This document shows positions 42,430 to 50,806 of a stretch of 64,000 nucleotides of DNA, piece by piece. The notes under the pieces are model-generated. The model ran no database searches, was not told the origin of the DNA, and worked only from the letters and a program-made list of their open reading frames with translations. The position numbers and the translations under genes are program-made. The stretch covers positions 1 to 64,000 of the forward strand of contig NZ_SLXQ01000001.1 of NCBI RefSeq assembly GCF_004340875.1, in the 5' to 3' direction. Positions within the stretch are counted from its first letter, which is position 1. The number at the start of each line of letters is the position of its first letter. Source of the DNA: Tamaricihabitans halophyticus. Lineage in GTDB: Bacteria > Actinomycetota > Actinomycetes > Mycobacteriales > Pseudonocardiaceae.

Positions 42430-43869
42430 CTACTTCCCCCTGTTTGGCGCTCGCCGGGCGCGGCGCAGCTCGCTACCGAGTAACACGGCGCCGAACACGA
42501 TCGGCGTCAGGAGATAGCAACTGCCGATCACGAACTCGAACGGCGACCAGCGCAGTTCCGCGTCCATGCCGTTGGACATCCAGAGCAGCACGCCACTGCC
42601 GAACACCAGCACCACCGCGGCAAGCGGCGACCAGGATCGCCATTGGCCGAGCGTGGCCCCGGCTGGGATACGCGCGGCGAGCAGCACGATCAGTGGAACC
42701 ACCCACACCCAGTGATGCGACCAGGAAACCGGCGAGACGAGTAGCCCGAAGAACGCGGTGACCAGCAGGGCCTGCAACGGACGACCGCTGCGCTGTAGGC
42801 GGAGCATCAGCCAGACAGCGGGGATCGCGAGAATTGCGCCGATGCCGATCGCGATGTAGGTCGTATGGGGGGTCAGCTCGCTGATCCGGGCAACCAGTCC
42901 GGCCAGGTTCTGGTTACCAGCCCAGTGGATCGGGCCGGTGCGGCCAGGATCCTGTACCGCGTGCATCCAGAACTCCCGGAAATCAACCGGGATCAGCAGG
43001 AACATCAGCCCCTGCAGCGCGAAGAAGGTCACCAGCGCGCGCAGCGCGTCGAGTTTGCGTCCGATGAAGAACAGATGCGCGACGAAGATCAGCGGCGTCA
43101 GTTTGACCGCGGCGGCAATCCCGATCAGGATCCCGCCGAACCGGCGCAGGCGTGGTCCGGCCGCGCCGACCACGAGCACGTCGAGCAGCACCGCCGCCAT
43201 CAGCACCACGTTGATCTGACCGAGGAACAGCGTGCGCCAGACCGGTTCAAGGGCAAGCACGCAGATCGAGAACACTACGGTGGCCGTGGCTGGTTTGGCC
43301 CAGCGGCGGGTGGGCAGGTATTCGATCGATACCCGGATAACCAGGACGAGCAGCAGGATGGAAAGCGCGGCGAGCAGTCCCCAGGCGAGCTGGGTGGGCA
43401 CCAGGGCGAGCGGGATGAAAAGCAGGGCGGCCGTCGGTGGATAGGTGAACGGCAGCAAGGCCCACCACGGTTCCGAGCCAAGCGTGTTGAACTCGTAGAG
43501 GGGTTCACCGCGCAGCAGGGTCAATCCGCCGGATCGGTAGACCGCACTGTCCACGCCGAGGCGTAACTCGAATACCGCGCCGACGATGCCGGCCAGCAGC
43601 ACGCCGAGCGGGATGAGCAGCAGCAACAGCAGGAGTCGCGGCGAGCGGAACAGGCGAGCGAACGAGATGGCCAGCCACTGTCCCGCCCCTTGATCTGAGC
43701 TGGCTCCCCGATCTGGGCTGGCTCCCCGATCTGGGCTGGATGGGCCCCCAGCAGGCCTTTCCCCCTGGTCTTCCGAGACCTCCGATGCCGCGCGCTCCAC
43801 AACCGAAAGGAAACCATGCCGGTGATCACGCCCGAACCGCCCCTGTGCACCCGTCACCCGGAAAGGCAT
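42430..43869 (-). CDS. GT87-type membrane mannosyltransferase-like protein (2)
   Basis: A protein of about 479 residues, paralogue of the next gene. GVDSAVYRSGGLTLLRGEPL, PFTYPPTAALLFIPLALVP, FLGQINVVLMAAVLLDVLVV and VSWSHHWVWVVPLIVLL match it. Unlike the paralogue it has a long hydrophilic N terminus containing a hexapeptide repeat (PDRGAS, three imperfect units) encoded by an 18-bp tandem repeat. The start is uncertain: ATG at 43869 or an internal GTG nearer the first helix. The pair is probably an operon with purK. Confidence 0.85.
   Translation of the reverse strand: MPFRVTGAQGRFGRDHRHGFLSVVERAASEVSEDQGERPAGGPSSPDRGASPDRGASSDQGAGQWLAISFARLFRSPRLLLLLLLIPLGVLLAGIVGAVFELRLGVDSAVYRSGGLTLLRGEPLYEFNTLGSEPWWALLPFTYPPTAALLFIPLALVPTQLAWGLLAALSILLLVLVIRVSIEYLPTRRWAKPATATVVFSICVLALEPVWRTLFLGQINVVLMAAVLLDVLVVGAAGPRLRRFGGILIGIAAAVKLTPLIFVAHLFFIGRKLDALRALVTFFALQGLMFLLIPVDFREFWMHAVQDPGRTGPIHWAGNQNLAGLVARISELTPHTTYIAIGIGAILAIPAVWLMLRLQRSGRPLQALLVTAFFGLLVSPVSWSHHWVWVVPLIVLLAARIPAGATLGQWRSWSPLAAVVLVFGSGVLLWMSNGMDAELRWSPFEFVIGSCYLLTPIVFGAVLLGSELRRARRAPNRGK
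43692..43745 (+). repeat. 18-bp tandem repeat inside the GT87 gene
   Basis: Three units of GATCTG(A/G)GCTGGCTCCCC, the third diverging at its end. It encodes the PDRGAS repeats in the cytoplasmic N terminus of the GT87 protein. Such in-frame units can vary in number between strains. Confidence 0.75.
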
Positions 43870-43940
43870 ATTTCCGACACGAAGAACAACCGGTAAGCAG
43901 TACCGCGCAACCACCCGAACCACGTTCAGCCCGCGAAACG

Positions 43941-43999
43941 CGCCCCAAAATCAACGGTCAGCCCGCTAAACGTGGAGTTTCGGGTGGTCAGCGGGCTAA
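43941..43999. repeat. Inverted repeats at the end of the GGDEF-like gene
   Basis: TCAGCCCGC occurs at 43929 and again near 43960, and AGCCCGCT (about 43961) pairs with AGCGGGCT (about 43990) across some 20 bases. The right arm includes the stop codon of the GGDEF-like gene. It may act as a terminator between that gene and the GT87 operon. Confidence 0.4.
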
Positions 44000-44878
44000 C
44001 CGGCCGAGCAGTTCGATGGCGCGCTCGTAGGTGGCTGGCAGGCGAACCAAGCTGGTACGTGGCTGTCGCTCGGCATGCAGCGCCGGATCAGCGCAGGCCC
44101 GCTCGTTCACCAGACGCCGTACCAGTACGGCGCGCGCGGCCAAGCCATCCTCCCGGTCGGCAAGCACCCCAACCGTGCTTGGCCCGAGCGCGCACCGCGT
44201 CTCCCCGCCGTCGAACACCGCGCGAAGCACGTCGGCGACCAGCACCATGCTGGCCATCCTGGACCAGCCAGACCGCGCGCCAGGATCGAGTGAAACGACC
44301 AACAGCGTGTACCGGTTGTCGACCCAGTGCCCGGCGCGATCGGCACCCCGATACACCTCGTCCAGCCGTTGCCGCAGATACGCGAGGCTGACCAGACCGG
44401 TGAGCGGATCAAGCACGCCGGCATCCCTCACCGGCTCCATCGCGGCATCCGCCCAGGCCAACGCCGTGGTGGTGAGCCGAACCGAAGGCGTGCCGTCCGG
44501 GTCGATCGTGGCCGGCTCGCTTTCCGCTCCGGGATCGGCGAGTACCGCGTGCAGCGCGGCCAGATCGGTCAACGTCTCCGGTAGCCCCGCGCCCGCGGTG
44601 GCCCGCGCCCTGCCGAGTTTTGCCAGCGAATCGGCGATCGCGGCGTCCTCCCCGGCCAGTACCGAGGCGCACACCTCGTCGACCTCGGGTAACGACCAGT
44701 CGCTCGGGAACCGCCAGCCGGTCGCCAGGCTCGCCACCCGCCAACGATGGCGCAGTACCCGAACGGCCACCTGTGCCCCCGAGGTTTCGGTGCATTCGCC
44801 GAGCTCATCGGCGCCAAACGACGCCCGATGCTCCGCACCACCCAGGCCATCGGCCGCCCCGGTAGCTCCCGTGTCCAC
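43988..44878 (-). CDS. Degenerate GGDEF-like protein
   Basis: A 296-residue protein. Its C-terminal half begins with DPLTGLVSLAYLRQRLDEVY, the usual opening of a GGDEF domain, followed by YTLLVVSLDPGA and a final strand VGVLADRED, but no GG(D/E)EF active-site loop is present, so it should not make cyclic di-GMP. The N-terminal half is helical with no recognised domain. GTG at 44878 has AAGGG nine bases upstream; a TTG at 44902 is also open. It is divergent from the ECF fusion gene, which may be functionally linked. Confidence 0.7.
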   Translation of the reverse strand: MDTGATGAADGLGGAEHRASFGADELGECTETSGAQVAVRVLRHRWRVASLATGWRFPSDWSLPEVDEVCASVLAGEDAAIADSLAKLGRARATAGAGLPETLTDLAALHAVLADPGAESEPATIDPDGTPSVRLTTTALAWADAAMEPVRDAGVLDPLTGLVSLAYLRQRLDEVYRGADRAGHWVDNRYTLLVVSLDPGARSGWSRMASMVLVADVLRAVFDGGETRCALGPSTVGVLADREDGLAARAVLVRRLVNERACADPALHAERQPRTSLVRLPATYERAIELLGRLAR

Positions 44879-45237
44879 TCTTGCGCTGCCCTTCCCCGTC
44901 AACCGGACATCCGTCCGCCCGCATCACCCGAGGGACGTACCGAACCGGCAACCGTGACGGCGGTTCACCGACCGAAGTTGGAGCTTGCGACGATCCAACC
45001 GGTTCCACGATCCGCCAACTCGCGGGGTTACTGACCCGGGCACTCGCCAAGTGGTTGTGCGCGAGCTAGCCTTAGCGCCCTACAAAGCACCGTTGACCTC
45101 AATGGGTCATCAAGTACACCCAGATCGTGACTGCGACGGGCACATCCGTGACACTATGGGGGTTGCCGCGTCTAATTGACATCGGCCGCGTTCTACCCGG
45201 ATGAGCAGGCCACCCACGACTGGCGCAGAGGAGTCCC
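44879..45237. promoter_or_regulatory. Intergenic region before the ECF fusion gene
   Basis: About 360 bases between divergent genes. Seen: an inverted repeat TGACC-TCAATG-GGTCA at 45094-45109 and two GTGAC direct repeats at about 45125 and 45149. No gene fits on either strand. One or both genes must have their promoters here, but no convincing -35/-10 pair can be named. Confidence 0.35.
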
Positions 45238-47571
45238 GTGTCCACCGTTCCCGCCGACGTCCACGGCTCGAGCGATGCGGAGCTGATCGCTTCGGTCCGC
45301 GATGGGCAGATCGAGGCGTACGGAACGCTGTACGAGCGGCATGTCGCGGCGGCCTACAACCTGGCCCGCCAGCTGGCTCGCTCGCCAGCCGAGGCGGATG
45401 ACCTGGTCTCCGAGGCGTTCTCCAAGGTGCTGGACACGCTGCGCAACGGCCGCGGTCCGGACTCCGCGTTCCGCGCCTACCTGCTCACCTCGCTACGACA
45501 CACCGCATACGACAAGACCCGCAGGGATCGCAAGGTCGAGTACTCCGACGACGTCTCGACCGTTGGCGGGGTATCCGCCGAGGCGGTGAGCATTCCCTTC
45601 CAGGACACCGCCGTCGCCGGCCTTGAGCGCTCGCTGGCCGCGCGTGCCTTCGCGACGCTGCCGGAACGCTGGCAGACCGTGCTCTGGCACACCGAGATCG
45701 AACAGCAATCGCCGGCCGAAGTGGCGCCGATTCTCGGGCTGACCGCGAACGGGGTGTCCGCGCTCGCCTACCGGGCGCGTGAAGGGCTGCGCCAGGCCTA
45801 CCTGCAGGTGCATCTGGCGGAAACCACGGCGGAGCGCTGCCGGGCGACCGCCGACCGACTCGGCGCACATGTCCGCGACGGGCTGTCCAAACGGGAGCGC
45901 GCGCAGGTCGAGGCGCATTTGGACGAATGCGACGAGTGCCGCGCGCTGGCAGCCGAACTCGCCGATGTGAACGGCGCCCTGCGGGCGATCATCGCCCCGC
46001 TGGTGCTCGGCGGGGCGGTTACCGCCTACCTCACCACCGCCGGTGCGGCGAAGGCTTCCGCGGCGACCGCGGGGTTGGCCGCGGCGGCGAGCGGTTCGGC
46101 GGGAAGTGGTGTCGCGGGTGCCGCGGCATCCGGGCCACGGCAGTTCGTCGGCGTAGGCGCATCCGGGGTCGCCATGGTTGCCGCGGTAACGGTCGCGATG
46201 GCAGCCGGCGGCGGCCCGGCCGAGATCCCCACCGCTGCCCCGCCGCAGGAACCACCGGCGGCCGAGCAGCCGGCGCAACCGCCCGCGCAGCAGAATCCAC
46301 CGGCACCGCAGAATCCGCCCGCCGCGCCGAACCCGCCCGCGCCGCCGCCGGCACAGCCCGAGCAACCCCCGCCGGCCGAGCCACCTGCGGAACCGCCACC
46401 GCCGGAGGACCCGCCGCAGGAGCAGCCCGGCCCGCCGAGCCTGAACGCGGAGCCACCGCCGAGCGTGCACCTGGTTCCGGGAGGCGGCCCCGCCGAACTA
46501 CCAATCACCGTGCGTAACACCGGGGACAGCACTTCGGAACCAGTGGAGTCCACGCTGAACTTGCCCGACGGCGTCCGGGCAACCAGTGGAAACAACCTGT
46601 CCGGTAGCAAACCACTGCGGTTCGACGCCCCTCGGCTCACTACGCAAGGTCAGCCAAGCGCCAACCAGGTGAGCTGCCCAGCGGGTTCCGGCACGGTCAG
46701 CTGCCGCAGTGCGGCCGGGCTACGTCCAGGGCAGTCGGTAACGCTGCTTTACCGGCTGATCGCCGACGAATCGGCAAGCGGCGGTCACATCACCGGCACC
46801 GTGGTGGCCGGCGCACAGGTGAATATCCAGGTGAACGTGAAGGTGAACGTCACCCCACCGGAAGTGCGCGATGACGTACGGCTGACGGCGCACGCCGAAG
46901 ACCCGGGGATCTGGCCGTGGTTCTGGGGCCGGCCGGTGGTACACGCGGTCGCCCGCAACACCGGGGAGAGCACCAACACCGTCACGATCACGCTGGACGC
47001 CGAGGGCACCGCCACGCTGTCCCGACCGAACACCGATTGCAGCTCGGACGGCGCGAGTACGACCTGCACTACGACGGAGCCGATCGAACCGGGCGAACGG
47101 CTGAACCTGCGGGTGAAACTGTCCGATCGGCAGTACGAGGACCGCGAGGTGGGCCTCACGGCCACGCTCGGGTCGGCCACGGATGCCACGACGGTGACCT
47201 TGCCCGGCTGGCCATGGCCATGGCCGTGGCCAGGACCGCCGGACGAGCACCCGACCACCATCCCGAACACGCCGGATGTCGATCGCCCCGAGCCGTCCGG
47301 CACACCGGAACAGCCCAGTTCGGGCAACCCCAGCCCGTCGAATGAGCAGGGCAAGCCAACCGGCACACCCACCCCGAGTGGCACGCCTACGCCAACCGGT
47401 ACGCCAGGGTCACCGTCCACGCCGCCAAGCAACAGCGGCGAGGAAGCGAAACCGACCAGTACCCGCGAGGAATCGAGCTCGTCGACGTCAACACAGTCGA
47501 GGAGCCCAGCGCCAACCAGCACCTCGGGACCGGCGCTGAACCGGGTCCCCGGCGGTACCTGGTACTTCTGA
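45238..47571 (+). CDS. ECF sigma factor fused to zinc-finger, membrane and exported sensor regions
   Basis: A 777-residue fusion. Sigma region 2 is about 25-95 (AYGTLYERHVAAAYNLARQL), region 4 about 125-185 (LPERWQTVLWHTEIEQQSPA). A zinc-finger anti-sigma motif H-x3-C-x2-C is at 227-234 (AHLDECDEC). Two hydrophobic stretches follow (about 250-266 and 303-322), then a Pro-rich spacer to about 410, an Ig-like/DUF11-like exported region with cysteine pairs to about 645, the aromatic PGWPWPWPWPGPP motif and a Ser/Thr/Pro-rich tail. GTG start after GAGGAG. Architecture matches the ECF52/53-type fused sigma factors: sensor, membrane anchor and sigma in one chain. The signal and targets are unknown. 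Confidence 0.88.
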   Translation: MSTVPADVHGSSDAELIASVRDGQIEAYGTLYERHVAAAYNLARQLARSPAEADDLVSEAFSKVLDTLRNGRGPDSAFRAYLLTSLRHTAYDKTRRDRKVEYSDDVSTVGGVSAEAVSIPFQDTAVAGLERSLAARAFATLPERWQTVLWHTEIEQQSPAEVAPILGLTANGVSALAYRAREGLRQAYLQVHLAETTAERCRATADRLGAHVRDGLSKRERAQVEAHLDECDECRALAAELADVNGALRAIIAPLVLGGAVTAYLTTAGAAKASAATAGLAAAASGSAGSGVAGAAASGPRQFVGVGASGVAMVAAVTVAMAAGGGPAEIPTAAPPQEPPAAEQPAQPPAQQNPPAPQNPPAAPNPPAPPPAQPEQPPPAEPPAEPPPPEDPPQEQPGPPSLNAEPPPSVHLVPGGGPAELPITVRNTGDSTSEPVESTLNLPDGVRATSGNNLSGSKPLRFDAPRLTTQGQPSANQVSCPAGSGTVSCRSAAGLRPGQSVTLLYRLIADESASGGHITGTVVAGAQVNIQVNVKVNVTPPEVRDDVRLTAHAEDPGIWPWFWGRPVVHAVARNTGESTNTVTITLDAEGTATLSRPNTDCSSDGASTTCTTTEPIEPGERLNLRVKLSDRQYEDREVGLTATLGSATDATTVTLPGWPWPWPWPGPPDEHPTTIPNTPDVDRPEPSGTPEQPSSGNPSPSNEQGKPTGTPTPSGTPTPTGTPGSPSTPPSNSGEEAKPTSTREESSSSTSTQSRSPAPTSTSGPALNRVPGGTWYF

Positions 47572-47644
47572 CCGGTTCCGCTTTTACCTCGATATCACAT
47601 TTCCCATACGGCAATCTGATATTGCACATACCGGACAGGAGTTG

Positions 47645-47660
47645 AATATCGCTCGATATT
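47645..47660. promoter_or_regulatory. Palindrome upstream of gtrA pair
   Basis: AATATCG-CT-CGATATT: perfect 7-bp arms with two spacer bases, in an AT-rich patch between the ECF fusion gene and the gtrA genes. Other CGATAT copies lie nearby at about 47589. Candidate operator. Confidence 0.5.
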
Positions 47661-47731
47661 GGCCGGTATTGTCGCGGACATTACAACTGGGTATTTCTAC
47701 GCATAAGCACTGCGCAATACCCCCCTCGTCC

Positions 47732-47743
47732 CGCGAATTCGCG
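47732..47743. promoter_or_regulatory. Perfect 12-bp palindrome CGCGAATTCGCG
   Basis: A fully self-complementary 12-mer, 20 bases before the first gtrA start and adjacent to its ribosome-binding site (GAAGGAATAAG). It could form a short hairpin in the leader or bind a dimeric regulator. Confidence 0.4.
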
Positions 47744-47763
47744 AAGGAATAAGATCGGCGGCC

Positions 47764-48318
47764 ATGATCTCCGCGGGAACAGTGTTACGCCGCGTGCCAG
47801 CCCCATTACGTGGCCTGCTATTCCGGCATCGCGAGTTGCTGAAGTTCGGCGTCGTGGGCGGCATCTGCTTCGTCGTCACCATCGTGCTGAACTACGCGCT
47901 CAAGCTCACCGTGCTCAACGACAAGCCGCTTACCGCACAGGGGATCGCGATCCTGGTCGCGACGATCGTGTCCTACCTGCTGTCCCGCGAGTGGTCGTTT
48001 CGCACCAGGGGCGGGCGGGAACGCCGGTACGAAGCCGCGCTGTTTTTCCTGATCAGTGGGATCGCGGTAGGAATCAACGTGCTACCGCTCGCGGTTTCCC
48101 GGTACCTGCTGCACCTCCAAGTTCCACAGGTAACGCTGCTTACCCAAGAAGTAGCCGATTTCGGCAGCGGAATCATCGTCGGCACGCTGCTCGCTATGGT
48201 TTTCCGCTGGTGGGCATTCAAGAAATGGGTATTCCCGGAAGAGAATGCTCGGCCACGCAATTTGACCAGCACCTCCGGCGTGACCCAGCCGATCGAGCGC
48301 GGAAATCGCGCGGCCTGA
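47764..48318 (+). CDS. GtrA-family membrane protein (1)
   Basis: A 184-residue protein with four transmembrane helices (LLKFGVVGGICFVVTIVLNY, IAILVATIVSYLLSREWSF, ALFFLISGIAVGINVLPLAV, GIIVGTLLAMVFRWWAFKKW), the normal GtrA topology. GtrA proteins flip or present polyprenyl-phosphate sugars, matching the two GT87 genes nearby. ATG start. The downstream gene is a close paralogue. Rv3277 next to purK is the likely counterpart in Mycobacterium. Confidence 0.9.
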   Translation: MISAGTVLRRVPAPLRGLLFRHRELLKFGVVGGICFVVTIVLNYALKLTVLNDKPLTAQGIAILVATIVSYLLSREWSFRTRGGRERRYEAALFFLISGIAVGINVLPLAVSRYLLHLQVPQVTLLTQEVADFGSGIIVGTLLAMVFRWWAFKKWVFPEENARPRNLTSTSGVTQPIERGNRAA

Positions 48319-48366
48319 TTCCACCAACCACACGGGCGCGCAGGAGTGTTCCGTAGACTCGCCCCC

Positions 48367-48888
48367 GTGACCGTTGTCGACTCCGTACTCGCCTGGCTAC
48401 CGAAACCACTGCGTTCGGTCATGATCAGACATCGCGAGCTGCTGAAGTTCGCGATCGTGGGGGCGACGACCTTCGTGATCGACAACGGCGTGTGGTTCAC
48501 CCTCAAGTTCACCGTGCTGGAGACCAAACCGGTCACCGCGAAGGCGATCGCCGTGCTGATCGCGATCATCGTCTCCTACGTGCTCAACCGCGAGTGGTCG
48601 TTTCGCACCAGGGGCGGACGCGAACGCCATCACGAGGCCGCGCTGTTCTTCCTGATCAGCGGGGTCGGCATCGGGATCAACGTAATCCCGCCGTACATCT
48701 CCCGATACGTACTCGAACTGGAGACCCCGCACGTATCCCTGCTGGTGCAGGAAACGGCGGACTTCGTGAGCGGCTCGATCATCGGCATGCTGCTCGCGAT
48801 GGGCTTCCGGTTCTGGGGCTTTCGCCGCTGGGTCTTCCCTGATCAACTCGGTACCCGGCGGCGAGAGCTTGCCGACGAGCACGACTAG
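48367..48888 (+). CDS. GtrA-family membrane protein (2)
   Basis: A 173-residue paralogue of the preceding gene with the same four helices (LLKFAIVGATTFVIDNGVWF, IAVLIAIIVSYVLNREWSF, ALFFLISGVGIGINVIPPYI, GSIIGMLLAMGFRFWGFRRW). Nucleotide identity is complete over 29 bases (47986-48014 and 48589-48617). GTG start 48 bases after the upstream stop. Probably transfers the same lipid-linked sugar or forms a hetero-oligomer. Confidence 0.9.
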   Translation: MTVVDSVLAWLPKPLRSVMIRHRELLKFAIVGATTFVIDNGVWFTLKFTVLETKPVTAKAIAVLIAIIVSYVLNREWSFRTRGGRERHHEAALFFLISGVGIGINVIPPYISRYVLELETPHVSLLVQETADFVSGSIIGMLLAMGFRFWGFRRWVFPDQLGTRRRELADEHD

Positions 48889-48895
48889 CAGCCAT

Positions 48896-49765
48896 TCACC
48901 AGCGTAGGTTCGCCAGGTACTCGTATCCGGCCCGCGCGGTGCCGAGCGGATCAGTCGGTTCGTCGTGCTCCACGATGTACTCGGCCAACCTGCCGTGCTG
49001 GGTGGCCCGAAAGATCCCGGGGAAGTCGATCACCCCGGCACCTGGATCGACCATCTCGCCGTCGGCCGTGCGGTCCTTGACGTGGTACTGGCGAACCCGG
49101 GGGAAGTGGCCGCGGAACAGCTCAACCGGGTCCTCTCCGGCGTCCACCGCCCAGAACAGGTCCAGCTCGAAATACACCAGTCGCGGATCGGTGCACTCGG
49201 CGATCACGTCGAACGGCTTGGTACCGGAGATCTCCCGGAACTCGTGGTCGTGGTTGTGGTAGCCGAATCGGATACCCGCCGCGCGGAACGCCTTGGCCGC
49301 CTCGGTCAACTGATCGGCGAACGTTCGCCATTCGGCGATCGTGTCGAAGTCCGCGAAGGGTACCGCCACGTACTGGTTGCCAAGCGTTTGCGCGTCCTCG
49401 ACAAGGGAATCCAACGGACCGTCGTCGATGCCCACATGGCTGGATGTCGCCCGCAGGCCATGCTTGTCGAGCAGCTCGCGGAACTCGGCGGCCGAGTACC
49501 CGTAGGTGCCGGCCATCTCCACCTTGCGGTAGCCAATCGCGGCCAGTTCCCGCAGGGTGTCCTCGACATCATGTTCCAGCAGCGTGCGCAGGGTGTAGAG
49601 CTGAATGCTGATCTTGCTACGCGGTATACGCCGCCAGCCGGCGCTCGAGCCGGCGGCGACACCGGCACTACCAGCAAGCGCGCCGGCGGCGACCGTACCG
49701 GCGAGCAGGCCCCGCAGCGCGGTACGGCGGGACAGTTGACTGTTCGTTAAACGGGAATCCGACAT
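48896..49765 (-). CDS. Exported TIM-barrel sugar isomerase/epimerase-like protein
   Basis: A 289-residue protein with a Tat signal (SRRTALRGLLAGTVAAGALA) followed by the xylose-isomerase-like TIM barrel. Metal and substrate residues are visible in FGYHNHDHEF, FELDLFWAVDAGEDP and RQYHVKDRT. ATG at 49765 follows GGAG. Exported to the cell surface, it differs from its cytoplasmic neighbours. It is the last gene of the long minus-strand series, so its substrate is probably the same sugar or a derivative outside the cell. Confidence 0.85.
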   Translation of the reverse strand: MSDSRLTNSQLSRRTALRGLLAGTVAAGALAGSAGVAAGSSAGWRRIPRSKISIQLYTLRTLLEHDVEDTLRELAAIGYRKVEMAGTYGYSAAEFRELLDKHGLRATSSHVGIDDGPLDSLVEDAQTLGNQYVAVPFADFDTIAEWRTFADQLTEAAKAFRAAGIRFGYHNHDHEFREISGTKPFDVIAECTDPRLVYFELDLFWAVDAGEDPVELFRGHFPRVRQYHVKDRTADGEMVDPGAGVIDFPGIFRATQHGRLAEYIVEHDEPTDPLGTARAGYEYLANLRW

Positions 49766-49801
49766 GTTCGCTCCACTCATTTGTCGGCGCGAATGGCCCA
49801 T

Positions 49802-50806
49802 TCATTTGTCTGTACGGAAAACGGAGTCGAAGGCCGCCTCGGGCGGTTCGAACAGCACCTCGCGGAGGTAGCGCACGGCCTCGGCGGCACCACGCAACCG
49901 ATCCATGCCCGCGTCCTCCCATTCGACGGAGATCGGGCCGGCATAACCGATCGCGGACAATGCGCGAAACGCCGCTTCCCAATCCACGTCACCATGTCCG
50001 GTCGAGACGAAATCCCACCCGCGCCGGGCGTCCGCCCATGGCAGATGCGAGCCGAGTCGGCCGTTTCGGCCGTCGAACCGCTTCTTGGTGTCCTTGCAGT
50101 CGACGTGGTAGATCCGGTCGGCGAAGTCCAGGATGAAACCCACCGGGTCGAGGTCCTGCCACACGAAATGCGAAGGGTCCCAGTTCAATCCGAAGGCCGG
50201 CCGGTGCTCGACCGCGGCCAATGTCCGCTGTGTGGTCCAGTAGTCATAGGCGATCTCCGAGGGATGCACCTCGTGCGCGAACCGCACCCCTTCGGCGTCG
50301 AAAACGTCCAGGATGGGGTTCCACCGCTGGGCGAAATCCGTGTAGCCGTCCTCGATCACCCCCGCGGCGACCGGCGGAAACATCGCTACGTACTTCCAGA
50401 TCTTCGAACCGGTGAAGCCGACGACCGTGTCCACGCCGAACTTGGCCGCGGCCCGAGCGGTATCGGCGAGTTCAGCGGCGGCGCGCTGGCGTACCCCCTC
50501 CGGTTCGCCGTCTCCCCAGATCCGCGCGGGCAGAATGGCCTGGTGCCGGTGATCGATCGGGTCATCGCAGACGGCCTGGCCGACCAGGTGATTCGAGATG
50601 GCCCAGGCACCCAGCCCGTGCTCGGCGAGCAGCTTGCGCCGGCCAGCCACGTAATCGGGTTCGGCCAGCGCTCTGTCCACTTCGAAATGATCACCGGAGC
50701 AGGCGATCTCCAGGCCGTCGTAGCCCCATTCGGCTGCCAGCCGGCACACTTCGGTAAACGGCAGATCGGCCCACTGGCCGGTGAACAGCGTGATCGGTCG
50801 ACTCAT
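49802..50806 (-). CDS. TIM-barrel sugar phosphate isomerase/epimerase-like protein
   Basis: A 334-residue protein. [20 protein letters not shown] and [19 protein letters not shown] form the first strands, the metal ligands are expected in [25 protein letters not shown] and [15 protein letters not shown], and [12 protein letters not shown] is the last. No signal peptide, so cytoplasmic. It overlaps the phosphatase gene by four bases (ATGA). Probably an epimerase or isomerase in the cluster's sugar pathway. Confidence 0.85.
   Translation of the reverse strand: MSRPITLFTGQWADLPFTEVCRLAAEWGYDGLEIACSGDHFEVDRALAEPDYVAGRRKLLAEHGLGAWAISNHLVGQAVCDDPIDHRHQAILPARIWGDGEPEGVRQRAAAELADTARAAAKFGVDTVVGFTGSKIWKYVAMFPPVAAGVIEDGYTDFAQRWNPILDVFDAEGVRFAHEVHPSEIAYDYWTTQRTLAAVEHRPAFGLNWDPSHFVWQDLDPVGFILDFADRIYHVDCKDTKKRFDGRNGRLGSHLPWADARRGWDFVSTGHGDVDWEAAFRALSAIGYAGPISVEWEDAGMDRLRGAAEAVRYLREVLFEPPEAAFDSVFRTDK

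Noticed and set aside
42865-43566. Plus-strand frame of 233 codons in the GT87 gene
   Set aside because: Gln/Arg/His-rich antisense translation with no protein-like pattern.
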